DNA of 64,000 nucleotides from Vibrio lentus. Lineage in GTDB: Bacteria; Pseudomonadota; Gammaproteobacteria; Enterobacterales; Vibrionaceae. The notes under the pieces were generated by a model. The model ran no database searches and was not told the DNA's origin. It saw only the letters and a list, made by a program, of their open reading frames with translations. How positions within the stretch are numbered: position 1 is the stretch's first letter; each line of letters opens with the position of its first letter. The position numbers and the translations under genes were made by a program. The DNA lies in contig NZ_MCZK01000173.1 of assembly GCF_002875945.1 (NCBI RefSeq), positions 1-64,000 of the forward strand, read 5' to 3'. This document shows positions 9,056 through 17,818 of the stretch, one piece after another.

Positions 9056-9166
9056 GATTACTTTGCCTACGTGGTTCATCAATGCACTTTGATTGGTTTC
9101 ACCTCCACACTCTCTCTGCGGCCAAAGTTCGGTTCTCTTACGTCTTTATAGACAGTAGGAGCGACC

Positions 9167-10051
9167 ATGAAACAGCATTCCAATTCTCAAGTATCACCTA
9201 GCAGTACTCAAATACCAGAAAGCCAATCTTCTTCGATCAACACTCCGATTGTTTTAACCATTGCAGGCTCTGACAGCGGCGGTGGTGCGGGCATTCAAGC
9301 TGATATCAAAGCCATGTCTGCAACCGGTAGTTTTGCTTGTTCAGTGATTACCGCAATTACTTCGCAGAACACCCAAGGCGTTTCCGCCATTTTTCCAATC
9401 CCACTTGATCATGTCGCTAGCCAGTTAGATGCGGTTTTTACTGACCTCAATATCGTGGCAGTCAAAGTCGGCATGTTGGCAGATGCGCAAATCATTAAAG
9501 TCGTTGCGGACAAAATTAAACAATACCAGCCTAAGCACTTAGTGATTGATCCTGTAATGGTCGCGACAAGTGGCGACCTGCTTTTAGAAAACGCTGCCAT
9601 TACTACGCTAAAGCAAGAACTGATTCCTCTGGCAGACATCATTACCCCTAACTTGCCAGAAGGCGCAGCGCTCACGGGTAAAGCAGTCCCTGAAAGCGAA
9701 GCTGAAATGCAGGGTATGATTGAAGACCTGCGTGCTTTGGGTGCAAAAGCGGTACTTCTAAAAGGCGGCCACTTGGAGAAGGACGAAAACAGTAACGACT
9801 TACTGATTCTGCCAACCACGTCTGCTTTGATTAGCGCAAAGCGTTTTCCTACCAAAAACACCCATGGCACAGGTTGCACGCTCTCTTCTGCCATCGCTTC
9901 TTTCTTGGCTCAAGGCAACACGCTTACGCAAGCTGTCGACCTTGGTAAACAATACATTTCTCACGCGATTGCTCATGCTGACGAACTTCAAATTGGTCAA
10001 GGTCACGGCCCGGTAAATCACTTCTTCGCTGGACACGGTAATGTCCGTTAA
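9167..10051 (+). CDS. thiD: Hydroxymethylpyrimidine / phosphomethylpyrimidine kinase
   Basis: The product is 294 residues, a ribokinase-fold cytoplasmic enzyme. It phosphorylates HMP and HMP-P to HMP-PP for thiamin synthesis. Family motifs are IAGSDSGGGAGIQADIKA near residue 31, DPVMVATSGD, ITPNLPE and the anion-hole THGTGCTLSSAIA. An N-terminal extension of about 24 residues rich in Ser and Gln precedes the domain and is not usual for the family; AGGAG before the ATG supports the start. First gene after the TPP riboswitch; its 3' end overlaps the ATPase gene by 11 bp. Confidence 0.95.
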   Translation: MKQHSNSQVSPSSTQIPESQSSSINTPIVLTIAGSDSGGGAGIQADIKAMSATGSFACSVITAITSQNTQGVSAIFPIPLDHVASQLDAVFTDLNIVAVKVGMLADAQIIKVVADKIKQYQPKHLVIDPVMVATSGDLLLENAAITTLKQELIPLADIITPNLPEGAALTGKAVPESEAEMQGMIEDLRALGAKAVLLKGGHLEKDENSNDLLILPTTSALISAKRFPTKNTHGTGCTLSSAIASFLAQGNTLTQAVDLGKQYISHAIAHADELQIGQGHGPVNHFFAGHGNVR

Positions 10052-10820
10052 TACGATTGGCGTTCAACTCAGCAGCGCGACCTTACGTTACCGCGATAGC
10101 GAGCACGCGACCTTGTCGGGGTTGTCGCTGAGCTTAAATGCAGGTAAATGGACGGTGTTGCTGGGTCGAAGTGGCTGCGGAAAAACCACGGTATTGCGTT
10201 ATCTGGCAGGTTTGTTGGACGACAAAGTTGAATGGCAGGGCACATTGGCAACGTCTGATGAACTTCCTTTAACGGATCGCATTGCTTACATGGCTCAGCA
10301 AGATTTGTTGCTGCCATGGTTGTCGGTTATCGATAATGTGTGCCTGAGTCATCGCTTTCAAAATTCCGCAGACAAGCATCAAAGCCAAGCATCTCATAAA
10401 CAAGCTCAAACCAACCAAGCATTGGAGTTGCTGACTTCGGTTGGTTTGGCCGACTACGCGAATGCGATGCCGGATCAATTGTCTGGTGGTATGCGTCAAC
10501 GTGTTGCTTTGGCTCGAACCTTAATGCAAGACAAGCCAGTCGTGCTGATGGATGAACCTTTCTCAGCTCTGGATGCGGTAACAAGGCATAAGCTGCAAAG
10601 CCTAGCGTGTGGACTGTTAAGAGATAAAACCGTTGTGTTGATCACTCATGATCCACAAGAAGCGGTGCGTTTGGCGGATAACTTGTATGTGTTGCAAGGC
10701 ACGCCTGCAAGCGCTCAGTCATTGTCTGTGCCTAATACAGAGACACCAAGAGTGTTAGACGGTGAATGTGCAGAGTTGCAACAAGCCATCTTAGATCAGT
10801 TGGAGCGTGATTATGAATGA
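10041..10820 (+). CDS. thiZ: ABC transporter ATPase for thiamin precursor (HMP-type) import
   Basis: The product is 259 residues. It has Walker A GRSGCGKT (about 42-49), the signature LSGGMRQR, Walker B VVLMDEP and a switch His in LITHDP. It belongs to the nitrate/sulfonate/taurine-type ATPases. It energises the permease encoded next. Membership of the riboswitch operon with thiD, a THI5-like binding protein, tenA and thiM points to hydroxymethylpyrimidine or formylaminopyrimidine uptake. It overlaps thiD by 11 bp and the permease gene by 8 bp, implying translational coupling. Confidence 0.88.
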   Translation: MSVNTIGVQLSSATLRYRDSEHATLSGLSLSLNAGKWTVLLGRSGCGKTTVLRYLAGLLDDKVEWQGTLATSDELPLTDRIAYMAQQDLLLPWLSVIDNVCLSHRFQNSADKHQSQASHKQAQTNQALELLTSVGLADYANAMPDQLSGGMRQRVALARTLMQDKPVVLMDEPFSALDAVTRHKLQSLACGLLRDKTVVLITHDPQEAVRLADNLYVLQGTPASAQSLSVPNTETPRVLDGECAELQQAILDQLERDYE

Positions 10821-11628
10821 TCTAACGCGAAGCGAAGTTGGGGCTCGTTCAACCGACATACAGGCCAGCACTGAACGTCCTCGTCAGATGAATCCCGTTA
10901 TGCGTTTGCTTATCAGCAGTGCTGTGATTCTGGGCTTATGGCAGCTGGTGGTGGTTATCTTCGATATGCCGAGCTTCATTCTGCCAGCGCCTGCAGAAGT
11001 CTTCATCAAGCTAATCGAACGCTACGATGTGTTACTCAAGCACACTTGGGTGACTGCGCAGGAGATCTTACTTGGTCTATTGCTCGGTTTATCCATGGGG
11101 TTGTTTTTCGCCCTGCAGATGTTGATGTTCGAACCGTTGAAACGTTGGTTGTTGCCTATCTTAATTGCTAGCCAAGCGATCCCGGTGTTTGCTATCGCGC
11201 CCGTGTTGATGCTGTGGCTTGGTTATGGTATCGCCTCAAAAGTTGTAATGGCGGCGATCATTATCTTCTTCCCCGTGACCACTTGTTGTTACGACGGCTT
11301 GCGTAATACACCGACTGGTTATCTTGATCTTGCTAAGACCATGGGTGCATCGAAATGGCAACTACTGCGTTATATCCAACTGCCCGCTGCACTGCCAACA
11401 CTGGCGTCCGGTATTCGTGTGGCTGTGGTTATTGCTCCAATTGGCGCAGTGGTCGGTGAGTGGGTGGGTTCGAGTGAAGGGTTAGGTTACCTAATGCTAC
11501 AGGCCAACGCACGCATGATTATCGATGAGATGTTTGCTGCCTTGTTTATCTTGGCGGTGCTTTCAATCTCGCTCTATTTTGTCACCGATAGATTACTCAA
11601 AAAGGCCATCCCTTGGGAGAACCAATGA
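10813..11628 (+). CDS. thiX: ABC transporter permease for thiamin precursor import
   Basis: The product is 271 residues with about six membrane helices and the BPD_transp_1 domain. The EAA-type loop is the GYLDLAKTMGASKWQLLRYI region, followed by the characteristic PAALPTLASGIRVAV. It resembles SsuC/TauC permeases and the ThiX group. I start at the ATG at 10813, since TTGGAG lies 8 nt upstream; the in-frame GTG six bases earlier is too close to that site. A 30-residue hydrophilic N-terminal tail precedes the first helix. Confidence 0.88.
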   Translation: MNDLTRSEVGARSTDIQASTERPRQMNPVMRLLISSAVILGLWQLVVVIFDMPSFILPAPAEVFIKLIERYDVLLKHTWVTAQEILLGLLLGLSMGLFFALQMLMFEPLKRWLLPILIASQAIPVFAIAPVLMLWLGYGIASKVVMAAIIIFFPVTTCCYDGLRNTPTGYLDLAKTMGASKWQLLRYIQLPAALPTLASGIRVAVVIAPIGAVVGEWVGSSEGLGYLMLQANARMIIDEMFAALFILAVLSISLYFVTDRLLKKAIPWENQ

Positions 11629-11646
11629 TGGCTCGCTCAATAACTC

Positions 11647-11705
11647 TTTGTTTAATAAAGCTTCGCTCAACACTATTTATCTAAACAAAACTTCGTTAAA
11701 AATTA
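11647..11705 (+). repeat. Degenerate tandem repeat, two units of about 29-30 bp
   Basis: Units at 11647-11675 and 11676-11705 share about two thirds of their bases (TTTGTTTAAT... and TTTATCTAAA..., both containing CTTCG). It lies 18 bp after the permease stop, inside the operon gap before thiY. Confidence 0.4.
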
Positions 11706-11748
11706 GCTCTATAAACATAAGAATAATATTCAAAAGGAAAGGTTAACT

Positions 11749-12705
11749 GTGAAAAATACAAAATTGATAGGTGCAGTGGCACTGCTTGCTTCATTGGTTT
11801 CAGGTCATGCTCTAGCGGATTCTGAACAGAAGAAACTGACATTGATGTTGGATTGGTTTGTAAACCCGAACCATGGCCCGATTGTGATTGCTCAAGAGCG
11901 TGGCTACTTCGCTGAGCAAGGCCTAGAGGTTGAAATTCAAGAGCCAGCTGACCCAAGCACACCAGCAAAATTGGTCGCAGCAGGTAAGGTTGATTTAGCC
12001 GTAACCTACCAACCAAGTTTAACTATGGATGTAGCTGCTGGCTTGCCTTTAGTTCGCGCATCAACTCTTATCGCAACACCACTGAACACGCTGATGGTTT
12101 TGGATAACGGCAAGAACGATTCGTTAGCGGATCTGAAAGGTAAGAAGATCGGTATCGCGATTGCTGGCAACGAAGAAGCGACTATCGGCACTATGTTAGC
12201 GCAAGAAAATGTTGCATTTACAGACGTGCAAACCATCAATGTTGGTTGGGCGCTTTCGTCTTCACTAGCATCGGGCAAGGTAGACGCAATTTGGGGCGGC
12301 TTACGTAACTTCGAAACCAACCAGTTAGCACTTGAAGGCTTTAAAGCGAAGGCATTCTTCCCAGAAGAACACGGTGTGCCAGCTTACGATGAGCTTATCT
12401 TTGTTGCGAACGCAAAGCAGCACGACGATGAAGCGATCAAAGCGTTCAACAAAGCACTTGAGCAAGCAACAACTTACATTGTGAACCACCCACAAGAGTC
12501 ATGGAGTGAGTTTGTTGCGTATTCACCAGATACGTTGAACAACGAGCTTAACCAGCGCGCATGGAATGACACGCTGACTCGTTTTGCGCTTCGCCCTTCA
12601 GCGGTTGACCTAAAACGTTACGATGATTACGCGCAGTTCATGTTCGACAAAGGCATCATCAAAACGCTACCGAAAGCAGAAAGCTACGTACCTGTATTTA
12701 ACTGA
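11749..12705 (+). CDS. thiY: Periplasmic substrate-binding protein for thiamin pyrimidine precursor (NMT1/THI5-like)
   Basis: The product is 318 residues with a GTG start; AAAGGAAAGG precedes it. A signal peptide (residues 1-23, ALA-DSE) is followed by an NMT1/THI5-like domain: LMLDWFVNPNHGPI, ERGYFAEQGLEVE, DPSTPAKLVAAGKVDLAVTY. These features match ThiY-type proteins that bind formylaminopyrimidine or HMP. It delivers the ligand to the permease and ATPase encoded just upstream. A degenerate repeat begins within its last codons and runs past the stop. Confidence 0.88.
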   Translation: MKNTKLIGAVALLASLVSGHALADSEQKKLTLMLDWFVNPNHGPIVIAQERGYFAEQGLEVEIQEPADPSTPAKLVAAGKVDLAVTYQPSLTMDVAAGLPLVRASTLIATPLNTLMVLDNGKNDSLADLKGKKIGIAIAGNEEATIGTMLAQENVAFTDVQTINVGWALSSSLASGKVDAIWGGLRNFETNQLALEGFKAKAFFPEEHGVPAYDELIFVANAKQHDDEAIKAFNKALEQATTYIVNHPQESWSEFVAYSPDTLNNELNQRAWNDTLTRFALRPSAVDLKRYDDYAQFMFDKGIIKTLPKAESYVPVFN

Positions 12706-12748
12706 TTCGTTTTTAGCTATTCGTTTTTAACTAATTCGTTATTAATAA
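12695..12748 (+). repeat. Degenerate 14-15 bp tandem repeat spanning the thiY stop codon
   Basis: Successive units end in ATTCG: TATTTAACTGATTCG, TTTTTAGCTATTCG, TTTTTAACTAATTCG, then a decayed TTATTAATAAG. The first unit contains the thiY stop codon. Confidence 0.5.
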
Positions 12749-12754
12749 GATAAC

Positions 12755-12780
12755 AGCTGTAACCGAGTTTGGTTACAGCT
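12755..12780 (+). other. Hairpin just upstream of the tenA ribosome binding site
   Basis: AGCTGTAACC pairs with GGTTACAGCT over 10 bp with a six-base loop, ending directly against AAGGAAA. No T run, so it is not an ordinary terminator; it may fix an mRNA processing end or affect tenA translation. Confidence 0.5.
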
Positions 12781-12791
12781 AAGGAAACGCC

Positions 12792-13472
12792 ATGAAATAT
12801 CAAGATTTAATCCAAGCCTGTCAGCAAGATTGGCAAGACTACACCGAGCACGCTTTTGTTAAAACGCTGGCAAACGGCACACTCGCTCAGCCGTGTTTTC
12901 TGCACTATTTGAAGCAAGATTTTCTGTTCCTAAAGCAGTATGCCCGCGCTTACGCATTGGCAATTTACAAGGCTAAAACCTTGGCTGATATGCGCCGTGC
13001 ATTGCCAAGTGTTCATGCTCTATTAGATTCTGAAATTTCACACCACGTGACTTACTGTGGTCAGTGGGGGCTAACGGAATCTGATTTAGAAAACGAACCG
13101 GAAGATTTCGGTACAGTGGCTTACACGCGCTACGTTCTAGATGCGGGTATGACGGGTGATCTTGTCGACTTATATGCGGCATTGGCTCCGTGTTCAATTG
13201 GTTATGCCGTGATTGGTAAAGCGCTATTAGAAAGCAGTGACACTGTTTTAGAAGGCAATCCATACGCGAGCTGGCTGCAACTGTATGGTGGCGAAGAGTT
13301 CCAGTCTGGCGTGGCAACGGGCGCAGAATATTTCAATCAGCTGCTTGCTGAAATTGATATCAACAGCGAGCGTGGTCAGAACATCGTTCATATCTTTAAA
13401 ACCGCAACGCGTATGGAAGTGGCTTTCTGGCAGCAAGGGCTGAACGCTCTTAATGATTCACCAGTTGCTTAA
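12792..13472 (+). CDS. tenA: Aminopyrimidine aminohydrolase / thiaminase II
   Basis: The product is 226 residues, all-helical and cytoplasmic, of normal TenA length. Motifs include FLHYLKQDFLFLKQYARAYALA, the central EISHHVTYC, the catalytic-Cys segment LAPCSIGYAVIGKAL, and the C-terminal RMEVAFWQQGL with the conserved Glu. TenA hydrolyses aminopyrimidine or thiamin breakdown products to HMP, feeding ThiD. The neighbouring importer supplies such precursors, so the operon is a coherent base-salvage route. AAGGAAA gives a good ribosome site. Confidence 0.94.
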   Translation: MKYQDLIQACQQDWQDYTEHAFVKTLANGTLAQPCFLHYLKQDFLFLKQYARAYALAIYKAKTLADMRRALPSVHALLDSEISHHVTYCGQWGLTESDLENEPEDFGTVAYTRYVLDAGMTGDLVDLYAALAPCSIGYAVIGKALLESSDTVLEGNPYASWLQLYGGEEFQSGVATGAEYFNQLLAEIDINSERGQNIVHIFKTATRMEVAFWQQGLNALNDSPVA

Positions 13473-13501
13473 AGCGACTTCTAACGAATAAGGATCTATC
13501 C

Positions 13502-14287
13502 ATGCTAACTGAACAAATTATTCAATCACTGCGCGATGTGCGAGCGCGAAAGCCATTGGTTGTGAACATCACCAACTACGTAGTGATGAACAATACTGCC
13601 AATGCTTTATTGGCGATTGGCGCTTCGCCTATCATGGCGCACTCACAACAAGAATTGGCTGAGATGATGTCATTCTCAGGCGCTTTGGTGATCAACATCG
13701 GCACGCTCGATAGCGTGTGGACGCCAAGAATGCGCTTCGCGGTTGAACAAGCGAATGCGAACAACAAGGTCGTGGTGCTTGATCCTGTGGGTTGTGGTGC
13801 AAGTACGCTGCGTACAGAGACTTCTCGTGAAATTGCACGCTTAGCCGATAAGTTGATCATTCGTGGTAATGCGTCTGAGATTATCGCGTTAGCGGGTGAG
13901 CAAGCACAGAGTAAAGGCGTTGATGCGCTAGATAGCAGTGATGCTGCATTAGGCGCAGCGCAATGCTTAGTCGCTGAATACGGTGCGAACGTGGTGATTT
14001 CTGGTGAGACAGATTACGTTGTCACGAAAGACAGTGTTGTGACGTTAAACAACGGACATCCAATGATGCCGTATGTGACTGGGATGGGTTGTACCTTAAC
14101 GGCATTGACGGGCGCATTTGCTACTGTTGGAGATGACAGTGGTTTGGCGGCAGCTGCGGTATTAGGCGTGGTTGGTGAAATCGCAGCTGAAAACTCACGT
14201 GGCCCAGGTAGCTTACAAATGAACTTGCTTGATGAGTTGTATCAATTAGACGAAGAGACGCTAATTCAACGTCTGAAGATTCAGTAG
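13502..14287 (+). CDS. thiM: Hydroxyethylthiazole kinase
   Basis: The product is 261 residues, a cytoplasmic ribokinase-like trimeric enzyme that phosphorylates the thiazole alcohol for coupling by ThiE. Family signatures are NITNYVVMNNTANALLA, GASPIMAHS, VVVLDPVGCGAS, RGNASEI and GMGCTLTALTGAF. It lies 29 bp after tenA as the last gene of the riboswitch operon; a strong terminator follows at 14343. Confidence 0.95.
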   Translation: MLTEQIIQSLRDVRARKPLVVNITNYVVMNNTANALLAIGASPIMAHSQQELAEMMSFSGALVINIGTLDSVWTPRMRFAVEQANANNKVVVLDPVGCGASTLRTETSREIARLADKLIIRGNASEIIALAGEQAQSKGVDALDSSDAALGAAQCLVAEYGANVVISGETDYVVTKDSVVTLNNGHPMMPYVTGMGCTLTALTGAFATVGDDSGLAAAAVLGVVGEIAAENSRGPGSLQMNLLDELYQLDEETLIQRLKIQ

Positions 14288-14342
14288 ATTCAAACCAAGT
14301 TTTAAGCTTGTTAGTTATCTAATTTAAATTGTCTCGTTTACT

Positions 14343-14378
14343 AAAAAGCCCCGAACACATATGTGTTCGGGGCTTTTT
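14343..14378. terminator. Terminator of the thiamin salvage operon, bidirectional
   Basis: A 36-bp perfect palindrome (AAAAAGCCCCGAACACAT and its complement) ends in T runs on both strands. It lies between the convergent thiM and the MCP gene and can serve both. Confidence 0.92.
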
Positions 14379-14449
14379 TATTATTGCTTCAGAAGCGTAT
14401 TAAGTATCTTGTCGAGTTAGCTATCTCGTTAGATGAAGAATTGGCTTCG

Positions 14450-16393
14450 TTAGGTTCTAAAACGATTCACTTGGCTTTCTAAGTGATGAGCAACTTCGGT
14501 TAAGTCGCTCGCTGCACCAGAAATACTGCTGACTGACTCTTGGTTACTTTGCGCAATGGTATTCGCACCTTGCGCGTTTTCACCTAGTGACTTGGTCAAG
14601 CAATCCTGCTCATCAACGGACACTGCGATTTGGCTATTGGCCTGATTCAAATCTTGGATGTGTTGATTAATCACATGTAAGTTCTGAGAAGCTTGTTGTG
14701 CCTGAGTTGAAGCATCGGAAACCGTGCTGTGGCTGACCTTAATAGATTCTAATGCATCTTTAGCGCCACGCTGTAACGAGGTGATGAGTTCATCAATCTG
14801 GCTTGCAGAATCTTGAGTACGCTTAGCTAAGGTTCTTACTTCATCGGCCACTACCGCAAACCCACGACCTTGTTCGCCTGCGCGCGCTGCTTCAATAGCC
14901 GCGTTCAATGCCAATAGGTTGGTTTGCTCAGATACGCCTTTGATTACTTCAAGAATGGCACCAATGTTCATCGACTCTTTGTGTAGGTCAGTCACTTTCT
15001 GGCTGCTGACCTGCATACTTTCATCGGCGCTGCCAATTTCATGCAGTGTCTTGTCTACTTCTTTAAGTCCCATCGCCACATTCTCGGTCGCTTGATTTGC
15101 AACTTGAGAGGCGTGGTTAGCACTTGAAGCAATTTCCGATGTGCTCGAAGCCAATTTATCTACGGCTGACGAGATATTGATCATTTCATTGTTCAACTGT
15201 GTCGCGTTGGTCGAGCTGTTGTTGGTCACTTGATTGAGTGATTCAGACATCTCACCAATACGCACACTAGAGCGGTTCACTTGGCCTACGATATCGCGCA
15301 GAGATTCAATGGTGATCTCCATGTTGGTTAGCAGTTCACCAATCTCGTTTTTGCTCTCAATGTTCACTTCAACATTCAAGTTGCCCTGAGAAAGCTCATT
15401 GGTGATCTGCTTAACCTGTGCGATGCCTTTGGTGATAGAGCGAGTTACTAATACGGCGCTCGTCATGCCAATAACTAGAGCTACACCCGTTAGCAAGAAG
15501 ATGATTTGAATCGAGCGTTTTTCACTGGCTTGCAGCTCTGGTGTTAATGCTTGTTTCTGTTGCTCTAGAATGCTCTGAGCATCGGCTACCGCGATCGCTA
15601 AGCTGTCGCCAATAGAGGTAAGGCTAGCGGTTCTTTGGGTGTTCTCAATCATCTGTTGATGAACTTGCTCAAAGCCTTTTGCATACGCTTCGCGCTGGTT
15701 TGAGAAGTCTTCAATCAACTCACTTTGGTAAGGGGATGATTTAAGAGACTCAATATCGCCCTCGATACCTGGCAGAGCATATTCAAAGATGTCTTTACCG
15801 GCTTCATAGGTTTTGAGGTCGTTGTTGTTTGAATAACTTAGAACGGTGATCTTGGCTGCGAGAAAGTTCTCCATCAACATGCCCGCATACAAGCTCGCGT
15901 TTGGATCGTTGTTGTTGTAAGACTCATACAACAAGCTCTGAGCAGCTTTGAGTGCGTTGGTTTCTCGTTTTACCATCTCAACATTCACCAGTTGGTCAAT
16001 GAGTAACTGACTCTGTTTCATTGAGCCATAAGCCGCATCAAATGCCGCAACGCTGTCTTGCACTAATTGCAGGCTCGATAAGCTATCGGTTTTGGTGGTG
16101 GTTTGAATTAAGTTGTTCAGCAGTTCATCAATCGCGAGTTTGCTTGATTGATAATTCGCTTCGTATTGCTCATCCAATGACTCTAAGTAGCGTTCAGAGG
16201 CTAAGCGCATCTGAAGAAAGTGCACTTGGATGTTGCCTGACAATGTCGCTTTGTGGCTGAGTTCACTGTATTGGCTAAAGCCGTTCGACAAGGTTTGAAT
16301 ACCTTTGTAACTCACAAAGCCTGAAATGACGAAAAAGAGCAAGCAGATGGCATAACCCAGCTTGATCTTGAGCGCTATAGAAAGGTGGCGCAT
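14450..16393 (-). CDS. Methyl-accepting chemotaxis protein with helical periplasmic sensor
   Basis: The product is 647 residues. TM1 is near 10-30; a long all-helical periplasmic domain (about 31-290, resembling the HBM bimodular sensor) follows; TM2 is near 294-316; then HAMP (about 317-370) and the MCP signalling domain to the C-terminus. The hairpin tip SEQTNLLALNAAIEAARAGE is intact, and RGFAVVADEVRTLAKR follows. There is no CheR/CheB-tethering pentapeptide at the C-terminus. The ligand cannot be told; HBM receptors often sense organic acids. It lies between thiM and thiE on the opposite strand. Confidence 0.92.
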   Translation of the reverse strand: MRHLSIALKIKLGYAICLLFFVISGFVSYKGIQTLSNGFSQYSELSHKATLSGNIQVHFLQMRLASERYLESLDEQYEANYQSSKLAIDELLNNLIQTTTKTDSLSSLQLVQDSVAAFDAAYGSMKQSQLLIDQLVNVEMVKRETNALKAAQSLLYESYNNNDPNASLYAGMLMENFLAAKITVLSYSNNNDLKTYEAGKDIFEYALPGIEGDIESLKSSPYQSELIEDFSNQREAYAKGFEQVHQQMIENTQRTASLTSIGDSLAIAVADAQSILEQQKQALTPELQASEKRSIQIIFLLTGVALVIGMTSAVLVTRSITKGIAQVKQITNELSQGNLNVEVNIESKNEIGELLTNMEITIESLRDIVGQVNRSSVRIGEMSESLNQVTNNSSTNATQLNNEMINISSAVDKLASSTSEIASSANHASQVANQATENVAMGLKEVDKTLHEIGSADESMQVSSQKVTDLHKESMNIGAILEVIKGVSEQTNLLALNAAIEAARAGEQGRGFAVVADEVRTLAKRTQDSASQIDELITSLQRGAKDALESIKVSHSTVSDASTQAQQASQNLHVINQHIQDLNQANSQIAVSVDEQDCLTKSLGENAQGANTIAQSNQESVSSISGAASDLTEVAHHLESQVNRFRT

Positions 16394-16654
16394 AACTATC
16401 CCTATATTTACCTGATTCCTTCATAGCGAAGTATTTCATAAAACAGCATTCTGGGCATGCTTAAGTGAATAGTTTGTGTAATAAGTAACGCTTTAGTTAA
16501 AAAGTTCAGGTTTTTCGATATGCTTTCAACGAGTTGCGTATTTGAATTCACACGTTTAACTTGGGTAATTAAGTACTAACTTCCATGCACATGATGCGAT
16601 TTGTCGGTAAAATGGCATAACACCAATTTTCGAAATCGACTCCAAAGGTATGCT

Positions 16655-17269
16655 ATGAATCCTTATCAACTCTACTTGGTTACAGACGACCAACAAGATC
16701 TAGAAACGCTTAAGTTCGTGGTTGAACAAGCAGTCGCTGGTGGCGTCACTATGGTTCAAGTAAGAGAAAAGCATGGAGACGTGCGATCTTTCATCGAACG
16801 AGCTGAAGTCGTTAAGTCGGTCCTAGCGGGTTCTGGTGTGCCGTTGATCATCAACGACCGAGTGGATGTGGCATTAGCCGTTGATGCCGATGGTTTGCAC
16901 TTAGGGCAATCGGATATGCCGGCAGCCTTAGCACGCAAGCTGATTGGCCCTGATAAGATTCTTGGTCTATCGATTGAAACTGAGCAGCAGCTACAAGAAG
17001 CCGACAGCTTGCCGATTAATTACATTGGCCTCAGCGCGTTGTTTGCCACACCGACTAAGACAAACCTAAAGAAACACTGGGGTTACGAAGGTATTCAAAT
17101 GGCGTTGGACACAACTAAACTCCCGATTGTTGGGATTGGTGGCATCAACGAATCGAATATCCCTCAGCTGACTGAAACGGGCATTCATGGGTTGGCACTA
17201 GTGTCTGCGATATGTCACGCCGAAGACCCGAAAGCAGCGGCAGAGCATCTGTTGTCTTTAATGAAGTGA
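16655..17269 (+). CDS. thiE: Thiamin-phosphate synthase
   Basis: The product is 204 residues, a TIM-barrel enzyme that joins HMP-PP with thiazole phosphate. Motifs are MVQVREK, IINDRVDVALAVDADGLHLGQSDMP, the PTKT phosphate loop and VGIGGI. I start at the ATG at 16655, preceded by AAAGGT; the in-frame TTG at 16601 would add 18 residues unlike the family. It completes the route served by thiD and thiM, but the MCP gene cuts it off from that operon. I see no second TPP riboswitch before it. Confidence 0.94.
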   Translation: MNPYQLYLVTDDQQDLETLKFVVEQAVAGGVTMVQVREKHGDVRSFIERAEVVKSVLAGSGVPLIINDRVDVALAVDADGLHLGQSDMPAALARKLIGPDKILGLSIETEQQLQEADSLPINYIGLSALFATPTKTNLKKHWGYEGIQMALDTTKLPIVGIGGINESNIPQLTETGIHGLALVSAICHAEDPKAAAEHLLSLMK

Positions 17270-17331
17270 TATTGGCTCAGAGGTGAACCTTAACGGGCTG
17301 ATTGAATAGATAAGTCGTTAGATAAAGAAAT

Positions 17332-17368
17332 GCGAGGCGTCTCATTGCACAGTGCAGAGACGCCTCGC
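17332..17368. other. Very stable 37-bp near-perfect hairpin after thiE
   Basis: Outer arms GCGAGGCGTCTC and GAGACGCCTCGC (12 bp) enclose an inner TGCAC-A-GTGCA palindrome. The nearest T run is about 20 bp beyond, so this is not a standard terminator, though it may block 3' decay of thiE mRNA. Confidence 0.55.
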
Positions 17369-17476
17369 GAGAATAGGTTTGATTGGTTTTTTTAGCTTAG
17401 AGCTTAGGGCATTAATGCTGAATGCGCTTTGTTATAAGCTTAACGTCATAACCATCATAAAGTCATAGATGCAGCG

Positions 17477-17818
17477 TTATAAACACAGCGCCAAGGTGCC
17501 GATGACCATAAGAACGATCGCAGCATACCAACCATATTGCGCAGTTTTATCGGCAACAAAAATCTTAATGTAATTGATTTCTTCATGCGCCATGGCAATA
17601 AAGTCGGTGTAGTTAATCGATAATTCACGACTGGTGTCTTTGAGGTCTTGTTGCAGTTTGTTGAAAGCCTCATCGATGAAGCCTTTTGTTTCTGAAACAG
17701 ACGGAGCAGCAACCAACGCTAGGCTATTCCAAACCGCCATACGCGATTCATATTCACTTTCACTGACACAATTAAGTACGCGTAAATCATACTCTCGTTT
17801 GTTACGCTCTTTACCCAT
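17477..17818 (-). CDS. Hypothetical protein with C-terminal membrane anchor
   Basis: From the ATG at 17818 the product is 113 residues: a charged N-terminal part (MGKERNKREYDLRV), a helical middle (about 45-90) and one C-terminal hydrophobic helix (about 92-113, YGWYAAIVLMVIGTLALCL), so it is probably tail-anchored. The frame continues upstream to a TTG at 17896; which start is used is unclear. I recognise no family. It stands alone between thiE and a LysR gene. Confidence 0.55.
   Translation of the reverse strand: MGKERNKREYDLRVLNCVSESEYESRMAVWNSLALVAAPSVSETKGFIDEAFNKLQQDLKDTSRELSINYTDFIAMAHEEINYIKIFVADKTAQYGWYAAIVLMVIGTLALCL

Noticed and set aside
16601..16654. Upstream TTG extension of thiE
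   Set aside because: Adds 18 residues unlike the family; the ATG at 16655 has AAAGGT and gives the normal length.
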